A DNA stretch of 64,000 nucleotides from assembly GCA_035533095.1 (NCBI GenBank), contig DATLUM010000054.1, positions 1 to 64,000 on the forward strand, in the 5' to 3' direction. The stretch is from Acidimicrobiales bacterium. GTDB taxonomy: Bacteria; Actinomycetota; Acidimicrobiia; Acidimicrobiales; Palsa-688. Made by a program: the position numbers and the translations under genes. Shown piece by piece: positions 39,395-47,116 of the stretch (position 1 is its first letter; the number at the start of each line of letters is the position of its first letter). Below the pieces are notes generated by a model, which was not told the DNA's origin, did no database searches, and worked only from the letters and a program-made list of their open reading frames with translations.

Positions 39395-39972
39395 CCGCCC
39401 TCGAGTCCGCCGGCGGGCCGCCTCGTGACGGTGCCGCCCGGCAGCGGCCGTTCCTGCCCATCGCCGACGCTCTGGCCTCGTGCGCCCGCGGCAGAGGCTC
39501 GCTCGACGAGTCCGCTCGCCGGCTCAGCCACGAGGAGCTACGCGTGGCGCGAACGTTCGCTGGCGAGGGCCACGACGTGAAATCGGTTCCGGAGCGGAGG
39601 GGGAGCGGGCGTACAGCGGACCTCGAAGTATGCGGTACGCCCGTGGAGGTCAAGTCGTGGTTGGCCCTGTCCGACCGGCGCGGAGTCGCGCCGAGCCCCA
39701 GATCGGTCGTCAACAAGCTGATCTCGGCCGAAGGGCAGAGCGCCGTCGTGGTGCTTTCCGCCGCCGGGAGCGGACTGTCGGCGTCGGATGCCTCCGCGGG
39801 GGTCGCCCGCTACGCGACCCTGCGACCGCGTTCCAACATCAGCTCGGTCCGGGTGATGGGCGACGGCTACGACCTCTCCTGGCGTCGCTCGCCGAGTTTG
39901 GAGCTGCGCCGGTCGGCGGCGAGGGTGCCGGGCAGGGCGGCGGAGAGGGGCATCGGCATCGAGCCTCTTTAG
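39391..39972 (+). CDS. probable PD-(D/E)XK nuclease-fold protein
   Basis: The 193-residue protein has the arrangement of a PD-(D/E)XK nuclease. E49 lies in a helix (SHEELRVARTFAGEGHDVKSV), D77 is in RTADLEVCGTPVEVKSW, E86-V-K88 is the catalytic E-x-K, and Q116 follows in a helix-strand unit (VVNKLISAEGQSAVVVLSAAG). This order with a late Gln resembles the CdiA-type toxin nucleases and their tRNase relatives, though the fold alone also fits restriction-type nucleases. The C-terminus is basic (RRSPSLELRRSAARVPGRAAERG). It overlaps its upstream partner by 4 bp, and its TAG directly abuts the GDH start. There is no secretion signal or repeat domain, so it is not a classical contact-dependent effector. 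Confidence 0.6.
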   Translation: MTALESAGGPPRDGAARQRPFLPIADALASCARGRGSLDESARRLSHEELRVARTFAGEGHDVKSVPERRGSGRTADLEVCGTPVEVKSWLALSDRRGVAPSPRSVVNKLISAEGQSAVVVLSAAGSGLSASDASAGVARYATLRPRSNISSVRVMGDGYDLSWRRSPSLELRRSAARVPGRAAERGIGIEPL

Positions 39973-42900
39973 GTGCGCGAAGCTTCCCCTGTGAAGGGAG
40001 CGGCGCCGCTGCCCGAGGAAGGCTCGTGGGAAGCACAGGTCAGCGCACTGCTGGCGGTGGAAGGTTGCGGCGCGCTCGCCGAGTCGTTCGTGGCGAGCGT
40101 CCCGAGCAGCTACCGCGATCAGACCGGCCCTCCCGACGCCGTCCGGGATGCGATCGAGCTGGCGTCCCTGGGCGACGCCGGCGCGGACACCGGGGCCCCC
40201 GCCACAACCGCCGACCGCGCCTTCGGCGGACCGCACCGTCTCGCCGTGCGCCCCTCCGCGGATCCCGAGTGTACGTTCAGGATCCGCCGTTACGGCGAGC
40301 ACGGCATCGAGCTCACCAGACTCCTGCCGATCCTCGAGAGCTTCGGGCTCGTGGTCGTGGATGCCATACCTCACCGGTTCCTCCCCACCGCCGCCGGCGG
40401 CGGATCAGCGATGCACATCGACGACATCGGCGTGCGGACCGACTCGCCCCACGGCGTGGAGGCACTGCGCTTCGTTCCCGACATACACGGCCCCCGCCTC
40501 GTGTCGGCGCTCGAAGCGGTGTCGCGCGGCGAGACGGACGTCGACTCGCTCAACCGCCTCGTGACGGTCGCCGCCCTCGATTGGCGCCAGGTCGCGTTGC
40601 TGCGCGTCTACCTGCGCTACTGGACCCAGGCCGGCGCCGGCACCGACGCTGTCGAGCTGGCCGATCCCTTGGTGCAGTTCCCCGACTTCGCCCGTTCCCT
40701 CGTCGGGTACTTCCAGGCCAGCTTCGACCCGGCCCTGTCCCGCGGTCCCGGCAACGTCGCTCCCGGCGAGGCTGCTGAACGCGCCCGTTGCCTGGCGGCG
40801 TTGGACCTGGTGCCGCACCTCGAGCAGGACCGCGTCCTTCGCGGGTTCCTCGCCCTCGTGGATGCGACGCTGCGGACCAACTACTTCATGACCGACGCCT
40901 GCGGCGCTCACCGCCCGGCGATAGTCGTCAAGTTCGACAGCGCTCTCGTGCCCAACCTGCCCAAGCCGCGGCCGAAGGTGGAGGCGTTCGTGCACGGGCC
41001 GAACGTGGAGGGCGTACACCTGCGCGCCGGGCTCATCGCGCGCGGTGGTCTCAGGTCCAGCGACCGGCCGCACGATTTCCGCACCGAAGTGCTCGACCTC
41101 GCGTTCGCGCAGGTGAAGAAGAACGCCATCATCGTCCCGACGGGAGCAAAGGGCGGGTTCGTCTCGCGGGCGCCGTCGTCGGACACCAAGCCCTGGGCCC
41201 ACGGCGGCTCTACGGACACGCCGGCGAGCGACCCTGCATCGGTACGTTCGGCTTACGAGGTGTTCGTCGAGTCGTTGCTCGACATCACCGACAACGTCGT
41301 CGGCGGCGAGACGATCGTCCCCCGGGACCTGGTAGCGAGGGACGGTCCCGACCCGTACTTCGTGGTGGCGGCGGACAAGGGCACGGCGACCTTCTCCGAC
41401 CTCGCCAACTCCGTCAGCGAGAGGAACGGCTTCTGGCTCGGCGACGCCTTCGCGTCGGGCGGATCCAGGGGATATGACCACAAGCGGCTGGGCATCACCG
41501 CCCGCGGCGCGTGGGTCGCGGTGGCCCGCCACTTCCACCAGTTGGGCATCGACGTGCAGGCCGAGCCGGTCACTGTCGTCGGGGTCGGCGACATGTCAGG
41601 CGACGTCTTCGGCAACGGCATGCTGCAGAGCGAGCAGATCAAGCTCGTGGCGGCATTCGACCACCGGCACGTGTTCATCGACCCCGACCCTGACCCGTCT
41701 ACCTCTTACGCCGAGCGGACGAGGATGGCCACCCTCGAGCGCTCGAGCTGGGCCGATTATTCCGCTGCGGCCATCTCCGCCGGGGGCGGTGTATGGGCGC
41801 GAGACGCGAAGTCGATCCCGCTCGCACCCGCAGCCCGGCGTGCGCTCGGCGTGGAGGCGGAGGAACTCAGCCCGCCCGAGGTCATCTCGGCGATCCTCTC
41901 GGCGCCCGTCGACCTGCTGTGGTTCGGCGGCATCGGAACGTTCGTGAAGGCTCCCACCGAATCCGATGCCGACGTGGGCGATCACGCGAATGACGGCGTA
42001 CGCATCACGTCCGACCGCATCCGGGCCCGCGTGATTGCGGAAGGCGGGAACCTTGGCATCACCCAGCAGGCCCGCATCAGGTACTCCCGCCGGGGTGGGC
42101 GGATCAACACCGACTTCATCGACAACGCGGCCGGCGTGGCGACCTCGGACCGGGAGGTCAATCTCAAGATCCTCCTTGCCCTCGCCATCGAGGAGGGGCG
42201 GCTTCAGGCCGCCGACCGGGACGGCTACCTGCAGCGCGCAACCGATGAGGTGACGCGCGAAGTGCTCCGCCAGGTCGACCACAGCGTCGCTGCCCTCGAC
42301 CGGGCGGTCCTCTCCAGCGCGCACGAACCCGACGCCTTTGTGGCCCTAATCGACACTCTCGAGGAATCCGGTCGTTTCGACCGGTCGGTCGAGTCACTGC
42401 CCGGCAGCGAGGAACTCACGGTGAGGCGCGAGGCCGGCGCCGGTCTCATCCGGCCTGAGCTCGCCGTTCTGCTCGCCTACGCCAAGTCCGACCTCGTCGA
42501 CGCGATCGAGCCGTTGATGGAAGCCCGTGGCGGAGACTTCCTCGATTCCGTGACGCCCTACTTCCCCTCCGAGATCCGCACGGAATTCGCGGAGCTGATC
42601 CCGCGCCACCGGCTCCACCCGCAGCTGGCCGCCACCGACGTGGCAGGGGAGATCGTCGACCAGCTCGGGATCGTATGGGCGCACGAGACTGCCGCGGAGC
42701 TGGGCCGCAGCCTGCCCGAGGTCGCCACGGCCTTCTGGGCCGCCCGCCAGGTCATCGGGGCCGGGGACCTTTGGGCCGAGCTGGAATCACGAGGCCGTTC
42801 GGTGTCCGCCGACGCCGAGGCCGCGCTGCACGCGGAGATCGCTGGGTCGGTCACCCGGCTGACCCGCGCCTACCTTCTGCGTCCGGGCATGGCGTCGGTT

Positions 42901-43437
42901 CCGGACACGGTCGCCCGGGACATGCCGGTGACACGTGGACTTCGAGGACTGACCCTCGGGGAGCAGGCGAAAGCCTCCCTAGACCGTCTCGTCGAGCTCG
43001 GAGCTCCTGAGGATCTGGCCGAGAGTCTTTCCCGCTGCCAGCTGGTGTCAGCGGTCGGCGAGGCACAGCCGGTAGTGGAACTCACAGGGCGGCCCGTGGC
43101 TGAGGTGGCCGAGACCCTTGCCGCGATCGACCGGGCGGCGGGGACAGAAGCCGTGATGCGGGCCGTCGCCGCATCCGCTTCGACGATCCCGCCTCCGGCC
43201 AGGTTGACCCTGTGGCTGGGCAGATCCGTGCTCGACGACCTCGCCACCTGGAGAAGGAACGTCGCTGTCAAGGTCCTCTCCGCCGGCGGTGCGCCCTCGG
43301 AGTCACTGGCGGCGTGGCTGTCCGAGCAGCAGGAAGTCCTCGCGGGCGCCGCCCGGATGCTCGAGTCCACGCCGGCGGGCGGGGACATGCTCGACAGCGC
43401 CGTGCTGGTGGTGCGGCGGCTCCAAAGAGCGCTTTGA
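39973..43437 (+). CDS. NAD-specific glutamate dehydrogenase, large type, N-terminally shortened
   Basis: The 1154-residue protein matches the large NAD-GDH family (usually about 1600 residues). Seen are GGLRSSDRPHDFRTEVLDLAFAQVKKNAIIVPTGAKGGFV (glutamate and dinucleotide site with catalytic Lys), VVGVGDMSGDVFGNGMLQS, and NTDFIDNAAGVATSDREVNLKILL. It deaminates glutamate to 2-oxoglutarate using NAD. The start region has only about 100 residues before HRLAVRPSADPECTFRIRRYGEHGIELTRLLPILESFGLVVVDA, so the two or three N-terminal ACT-like regulatory parts of the family are largely missing. The GTG at 39973 touches the upstream TAG; GTG 39991 is another option. No Shine-Dalgarno is clear. It ends 1 bp before the converging regulator gene. 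Confidence 0.9.
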   Translation: MREASPVKGAAPLPEEGSWEAQVSALLAVEGCGALAESFVASVPSSYRDQTGPPDAVRDAIELASLGDAGADTGAPATTADRAFGGPHRLAVRPSADPECTFRIRRYGEHGIELTRLLPILESFGLVVVDAIPHRFLPTAAGGGSAMHIDDIGVRTDSPHGVEALRFVPDIHGPRLVSALEAVSRGETDVDSLNRLVTVAALDWRQVALLRVYLRYWTQAGAGTDAVELADPLVQFPDFARSLVGYFQASFDPALSRGPGNVAPGEAAERARCLAALDLVPHLEQDRVLRGFLALVDATLRTNYFMTDACGAHRPAIVVKFDSALVPNLPKPRPKVEAFVHGPNVEGVHLRAGLIARGGLRSSDRPHDFRTEVLDLAFAQVKKNAIIVPTGAKGGFVSRAPSSDTKPWAHGGSTDTPASDPASVRSAYEVFVESLLDITDNVVGGETIVPRDLVARDGPDPYFVVAADKGTATFSDLANSVSERNGFWLGDAFASGGSRGYDHKRLGITARGAWVAVARHFHQLGIDVQAEPVTVVGVGDMSGDVFGNGMLQSEQIKLVAAFDHRHVFIDPDPDPSTSYAERTRMATLERSSWADYSAAAISAGGGVWARDAKSIPLAPAARRALGVEAEELSPPEVISAILSAPVDLLWFGGIGTFVKAPTESDADVGDHANDGVRITSDRIRARVIAEGGNLGITQQARIRYSRRGGRINTDFIDNAAGVATSDREVNLKILLALAIEEGRLQAADRDGYLQRATDEVTREVLRQVDHSVAALDRAVLSSAHEPDAFVALIDTLEESGRFDRSVESLPGSEELTVRREAGAGLIRPELAVLLAYAKSDLVDAIEPLMEARGGDFLDSVTPYFPSEIRTEFAELIPRHRLHPQLAATDVAGEIVDQLGIVWAHETAAELGRSLPEVATAFWAARQVIGAGDLWAELESRGRSVSADAEAALHAEIAGSVTRLTRAYLLRPGMASVPDTVARDMPVTRGLRGLTLGEQAKASLDRLVELGAPEDLAESLSRCQLVSAVGEAQPVVELTGRPVAEVAETLAAIDRAAGTEAVMRAVAASASTIPPPARLTLWLGRSVLDDLATWRRNVAVKVLSAGGAPSESLAAWLSEQQEVLAGAARMLESTPAGGDMLDSAVLVVRRLQRAL

Positions 43438-43438
43438 C

Positions 43439-44350
43439 CTAGCCGGCGGCCTCCACCTCTTCGTCGTTGGCGATCCGCTCGGCTCCCGGTGGCGGGTTGG
43501 TGCCGCCCGGTTCGGCCACCAGAGCCCCGGTCGCGGTCCACGCTGCCTCGATCGCGTCGAGGCGTGCAGGTGCGCTCTGGCGGAGCCTCACAGCAACCGC
43601 CGTAACGAGGGTGTTGGCGAGGGCGATGCCGCCGGTGAGACTGTCGAACGGGCCGATCCCGCGGGCCGAGACGAAGAAGGTGTGCTCGGCCGCAGAGGCC
43701 AGTGGAGACAACGGGCTATCAGTCAGCGCGATCACGGCAGCTCCGCGCTCCGCGGCCCAACGCACGACCGACACGAGCGACCGCTCGTAGCGTCGTATGT
43801 CGACGGCCACCAGCGTGTCTTCGGCCTCGAGACCGGCGAGCGCACGGCTCACCGCGACCTCCGAGCCCCCTACCTGTGCGACGCCGTCCCGCAGCTGGCC
43901 GAGCTGCCCGGCCAGCACAGAACCGATCGGTGACATCACCTCTCCGGCGAGCACCCACACCCGCCGGCGGCGGTCGGCAAGGCGTGCGACGGACTCGTCG
44001 AGCATCCGCGGGTTGATCGCGTCCAGGGTGCTGAGGACGTTGTCCTGTTCCGCCGCCTGCACACGCGCGAGAAGATCCGACGGCGGTCGCTGGCGGATGC
44101 GGTCACGGGCCGGGCCCAGCTGGCGAGCCAGCTCCGATTGCACGTCCGCCTGGAGGTCGACGAAGCCCTCGTAGCCCAGCTTCACAGCCAGGCGAACGAC
44201 CGACGGCCCACTCGTCCCCGCGCGGCTCGCCACTTGGGCGACGGTCCCGAACGCGATGGTCTGAGGCTCGCCGGCGAGAACCTCGGCGATCTTGCGCTCC
44301 GTCGAAGTCAACCGCTCCGCGTGCGCCACGATCCGCTCGACCACACCCAT
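43439..44350 (-). CDS. RpiR/MurR-family regulator
   Basis: The 303-residue protein has an N-terminal helix-turn-helix of the RpiR type (LTSTERKIAEVLAGEPQTIAFGTVAQVASRAGTSGPSVVRLAVKLGYEGF, about residues 14-63) and a C-terminal SIS sugar-isomerase-like domain (about 125-270) with VWVLAGEVMSPIGSVLAGQL and VIALTDSPLSPLASAAEHTFFVS. SIS domains bind phosphosugars, such as N-acetylmuramic acid 6-phosphate in MurR. Here it is followed upstream on the minus strand by murA after a 59-bp gap, which suggests a link to wall sugar metabolism. Its stop is 1 bp from the end of the GDH gene, with no room for a terminator. Confidence 0.88.
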   Translation of the reverse strand: MGVVERIVAHAERLTSTERKIAEVLAGEPQTIAFGTVAQVASRAGTSGPSVVRLAVKLGYEGFVDLQADVQSELARQLGPARDRIRQRPPSDLLARVQAAEQDNVLSTLDAINPRMLDESVARLADRRRRVWVLAGEVMSPIGSVLAGQLGQLRDGVAQVGGSEVAVSRALAGLEAEDTLVAVDIRRYERSLVSVVRWAAERGAAVIALTDSPLSPLASAAEHTFFVSARGIGPFDSLTGGIALANTLVTAVAVRLRQSAPARLDAIEAAWTATGALVAEPGGTNPPPGAERIANDEEVEAAG

Positions 44351-44409
44351 AACGTGCGCGGCAGCATAGGTCTATCGTGCGTCGAGGGGCGCCCGAATGT
44401 GCGATCGGG

Positions 44410-45708
44410 TCAGCGCGTGCGCAGGTCCAAGCCGAGCGAGCGGAGTTGGTCCGCGGGACGGTGGTAACCGCGCTCGAGGTGGTGAACTCCCCGCAGGACC
44501 GAGGTTCCCTCTGCAGCAGCCGCTGCGATGACGCTGGAGAACCCGGCGCGCACGTCGGGTATCTCCACCTCGGCTCCCTTCAACCGGGATACACCTCTCA
44601 CGACGGCGGAGTGAAGGTTGCTCGTCTCGTAGAACCTGCACGCCGGTCCTCCGAGGCAGCTCGAGAACAACTCGATCTCCCCGCCCATCTTCTGCAGTGC
44701 CGGAACGTATACGAATCTGTCCTCGTAGACCGTCTCGTGCAGGACCGACATGCCTTCCGCCTGGGTGAACAGCACCATCAACGGCGTCTGCCAGTCGGTC
44801 ATGAACCCCGGGTGCACATCTGTCTGCACCGCCGCAGCTCTCAACCCGTCCGGTGCAAACGCCGCCATGCCGTGGTCGTCGACGTCGACGACGGCGCCCA
44901 TTCGCATCAAGGTCGTGATCGCCGTGACGAGACGATCCTGCTCGCATCCCACCACCCGCACCTGCCCTCCGGTGAGCAGACCGGCGACGAGGTAGCTGAA
45001 GGCCTCGTTGCGGTCGCCCTGCAGGCGCGTGCGGGCTCCGCGTAGGCGCTCGACTCCCTCGATGACGATGACACGGTCGGGCTTCAGCTCGATCCTCGCT
45101 CCCATCCGCTGCAGGAACAGCGCGAGTTCGAGCACCTCAGGCTCGGTCGCCGCTCCTCGGATGACGGACCTGCCTTCGGCCATCGACGCCGAGAGCAGCG
45201 CCGACTCGGTCGCTCCCACGCTCGGATAGGGCAACTCGATGATCGTTCCTTGAAGGCGGGTGCACTTTGCGGAGATCCCCTCATCGGTCACGTCCACCTC
45301 CGCGCCGAGCGCTCTGAGCGCGTCGACGTGGAAGTCGACCGGCCTGCTGCCGAGCTGATCGCCGCCGACGCGCGGCACGAAGGCCTCGCCCGTCAGGTGG
45401 AGCAATGGGCCCAAAAGGAGCACGGGGATCCGGTTGAGCCCGCTGAACGAAAGCGGGACCGCAGGAGTCACCTCCTCCGGCGGTGTGACGGTGAGAGAGT
45501 CGCCGGAGCGCTCGACCCCGGCTCCGATGGCGGTGAGGATCCTCGCGGTGATATCGACGTCGCCGACCTCGGGGACGTTGGTGATAGTGCTGGTTCCCTG
45601 GCCGAGCAGTGCGGCCACCATGTGCTTGGTAACAGCGTTCTTGGAACCATGCACCTGTACCTCACCGCGCAGCGGTCCCGCCGGTTCGATCACCCACGCG
45701 TCGGACAC
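44410..45708 (-). CDS. murA: UDP-N-acetylglucosamine 1-carboxyvinyltransferase MurA, Cys-to-Asp type
   Basis: The 432-residue protein is MurA, the first committed enzyme of peptidoglycan synthesis, moving enolpyruvate from phosphoenolpyruvate to UDP-GlcNAc. The N-terminal SKNAVTKHM has the catalytic Lys and Asn. The active-site loop reads RVGGDQLGSRPVDFH, where residue 117 is Asp instead of the usual Cys of PGGCxIG, as in Mycobacterium tuberculosis MurA. This change is known to make the enzyme insensitive to fosfomycin. RPVDFH and the C-terminal RAGFSSVIAAAAAEGTS match the family. The GTG start has a TACGGT box 6 nt upstream, so it is leaderless. A 59-bp gap leads to the RpiR gene. Confidence 0.93.
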   Translation of the reverse strand: MSDAWVIEPAGPLRGEVQVHGSKNAVTKHMVAALLGQGTSTITNVPEVGDVDITARILTAIGAGVERSGDSLTVTPPEEVTPAVPLSFSGLNRIPVLLLGPLLHLTGEAFVPRVGGDQLGSRPVDFHVDALRALGAEVDVTDEGISAKCTRLQGTIIELPYPSVGATESALLSASMAEGRSVIRGAATEPEVLELALFLQRMGARIELKPDRVIVIEGVERLRGARTRLQGDRNEAFSYLVAGLLTGGQVRVVGCEQDRLVTAITTLMRMGAVVDVDDHGMAAFAPDGLRAAAVQTDVHPGFMTDWQTPLMVLFTQAEGMSVLHETVYEDRFVYVPALQKMGGEIELFSSCLGGPACRFYETSNLHSAVVRGVSRLKGAEVEIPDVRAGFSSVIAAAAAEGTSVLRGVHHLERGYHRPADQLRSLGLDLRTR

Positions 45709-45714
45709 GGATCA

Positions 45715-45720
45715 ACCGTA
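45715..45720 (-). promoter_or_regulatory. -10 box (TACGGT) of leaderless murA
   Basis: On the minus strand TACGGT ends 6 nt before the GTG at 45706-45708 with no Shine-Dalgarno, fitting a leaderless mRNA. Confidence 0.55.
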
Positions 45721-45763
45721 CCCGCTCGGCCGCTCGGCGCCTCCCGTTTGCCAAGCTGTTGGT

Positions 45764-46024
45764 GTGTCCCTCCCCGCCCAGCCGACGAAGATCCTGGTCA
45801 CATCGCCGTCGACCACTGTTCCGCAGTTCGGTGGACCCGGCTCGGTGATCACCATAGAGGGGGGCCCGAACGCGACCGCCAACATCCCGGGGCCGCGCAG
45901 CGACCCTGCCGACTTCTGGGGGAGCGGTCTCGTCATCGTCGCAATCCTCGTTTCCATTGCGGTAGCGAGGTTCGTCTTCCGGCGTCCTGGTCCGCCGGCG
46001 CCGCCTGCCGAAGGCCCTCGATGA
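45764..46024 (+). CDS. small single-pass membrane protein, unknown function
   Basis: The 86-residue frame encodes an N-terminal segment rich in Thr, Pro and Gly (SLPAQPTKILVTSPSTTVPQ, then GPGSVITIEGGPNATANIPGP), a single membrane helix (about residues 53-72, DFWGSGLVIVAILVSIAVARFVF), and a Pro/Ala-rich cytoplasmic end. It has no recognised domain. The GTG at 45764 is a guess, and no clear Shine-Dalgarno or -10 box is seen; upstream codons lie over the murA antisense strand. It is divergent from murA and converges with the channel-like gene 21 bp later. A surface or sensory accessory role is possible but unproven. Confidence 0.5.
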   Translation: MSLPAQPTKILVTSPSTTVPQFGGPGSVITIEGGPNATANIPGPRSDPADFWGSGLVIVAILVSIAVARFVFRRPGPPAPPAEGPR

Positions 46025-46045
46025 CGGAATCGCCGGATACCTCCC

Positions 46046-47107
46046 CTATATCCCACTGACGGGGCTGCGGTCCGACGTCCAAGGCGCCAGGGGAGCCTCC
46101 ACCAGTCGCGCGAGCTCCAATAAGACGTGGTCGTAGTTGACCCGCCATCCCTTCCACGCCGTCCACGCCGCTTCGCGATCCCCTTTGACCGGAACGCCGG
46201 CGGCAGCCATCTCGTCGACGTCTTTTTCCCATTCGGAGCGGTTGATCGAGATCGGCCCGTCGGGCGGCGGGTCGGGGTCGAAGCGGATGCCGAACAACTC
46301 CGCGATGCGCCGCAACGTGAGGTAGCCCGCGCGGAGGCAAAGCTGCGCGTCCGGGTCCACCGGGTGCTCGACGGCGCCCACCCAGAACGCGGCTCCGTCG
46401 AGTAGAGCACCGGCGGCGGTGACCCACGAACGGTCGGGTTGGGGAGAGCGGAAGAACACCAGGATGGGAAACGTCGAATGCGTCTCCTCGACGTCGGCGA
46501 ACCAGGCTTCCCATTGACGCCACAGTTCCGTCAACCGGTATGGGCCTTCTTCGATCAGTTGGAACCGTATGAGCATCGTCGCCGCGCGTGGGGGGATGCC
46601 GGCTCGGACCTGCAGCAGAGCCACCCCGTTCTCTCGTCTGGAGAATGCTCCATAGATGCTCGGCAGGTAGGTGATGAGCAGGGCGAGTATCAGCAGGCCG
46701 ATACCCGCCTCGGCGTAGGTCAGCAGCAGGGGTCCGACGCCGGCCGCCGTCGTCGTGCCAAGTGTGAACATGGAAGATCCCGACAGCTCGATCGCTGCCG
46801 ACACCGATCGATCCGTCACCCCCAGGTAGATGAGGGTGAACCCGCCCAGCACCAGAACCAACCAGGACGCGAGGATCGCGAGAAGTGCGACCGGACCGAG
46901 CATGGCCATGATCCGATCTCGTGACTCGTAGTTGTCGGACCGGCGCGCTCTGAGCCTGAACAGCGCGCGCACGACGGAGACCACCGCGCTGGACACGCGG
47001 CTCTGGGTCCCCCGCGGCAGGACTGTCGTGCGGATCGCCGACAGAATGGTGGCCACGACCACGGCCGCACCCACGACGCCCACGAACACCCTCAGGGCGA
47101 CGGGCAT
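46046..47107 (-). CDS. membrane protein with ion-channel-like pore region
   Basis: The 353-residue protein has a first membrane helix (about residues 4-25), a basic loop (RALFRLRARRSDNYESRDRI), and membrane helices from about 66 to 90. A pore-like segment follows: SAAIELSGSSMFTLGTTTAAGVGPLLL and then an inner helix (ILALLITYLPSIYGAFSRRE), in the order pore helix, T-x-G filter-like turn, inner helix known from two-helix potassium channels. The filter reads TLGTT rather than TVGYG, so potassium selectivity cannot be assumed. Residues 180-353 form a soluble domain with no recognised fold. It lies 9 bp from the DEAD-box gene on the same strand. Confidence 0.6.
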   Translation of the reverse strand: MPVALRVFVGVVGAAVVVATILSAIRTTVLPRGTQSRVSSAVVSVVRALFRLRARRSDNYESRDRIMAMLGPVALLAILASWLVLVLGGFTLIYLGVTDRSVSAAIELSGSSMFTLGTTTAAGVGPLLLTYAEAGIGLLILALLITYLPSIYGAFSRRENGVALLQVRAGIPPRAATMLIRFQLIEEGPYRLTELWRQWEAWFADVEETHSTFPILVFFRSPQPDRSWVTAAGALLDGAAFWVGAVEHPVDPDAQLCLRAGYLTLRRIAELFGIRFDPDPPPDGPISINRSEWEKDVDEMAAAGVPVKGDREAAWTAWKGWRVNYDHVLLELARLVEAPLAPWTSDRSPVSGI

Positions 47108-47116
47108 GCCTGCTTG

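Noticed and set aside
44410-45708. MurA considered a divergent non-murein paralogue because the catalytic Cys is missing
   Set aside because: Asp at this position is known in functional MurA enzymes such as that of Mycobacterium tuberculosis, and all other motifs are present.
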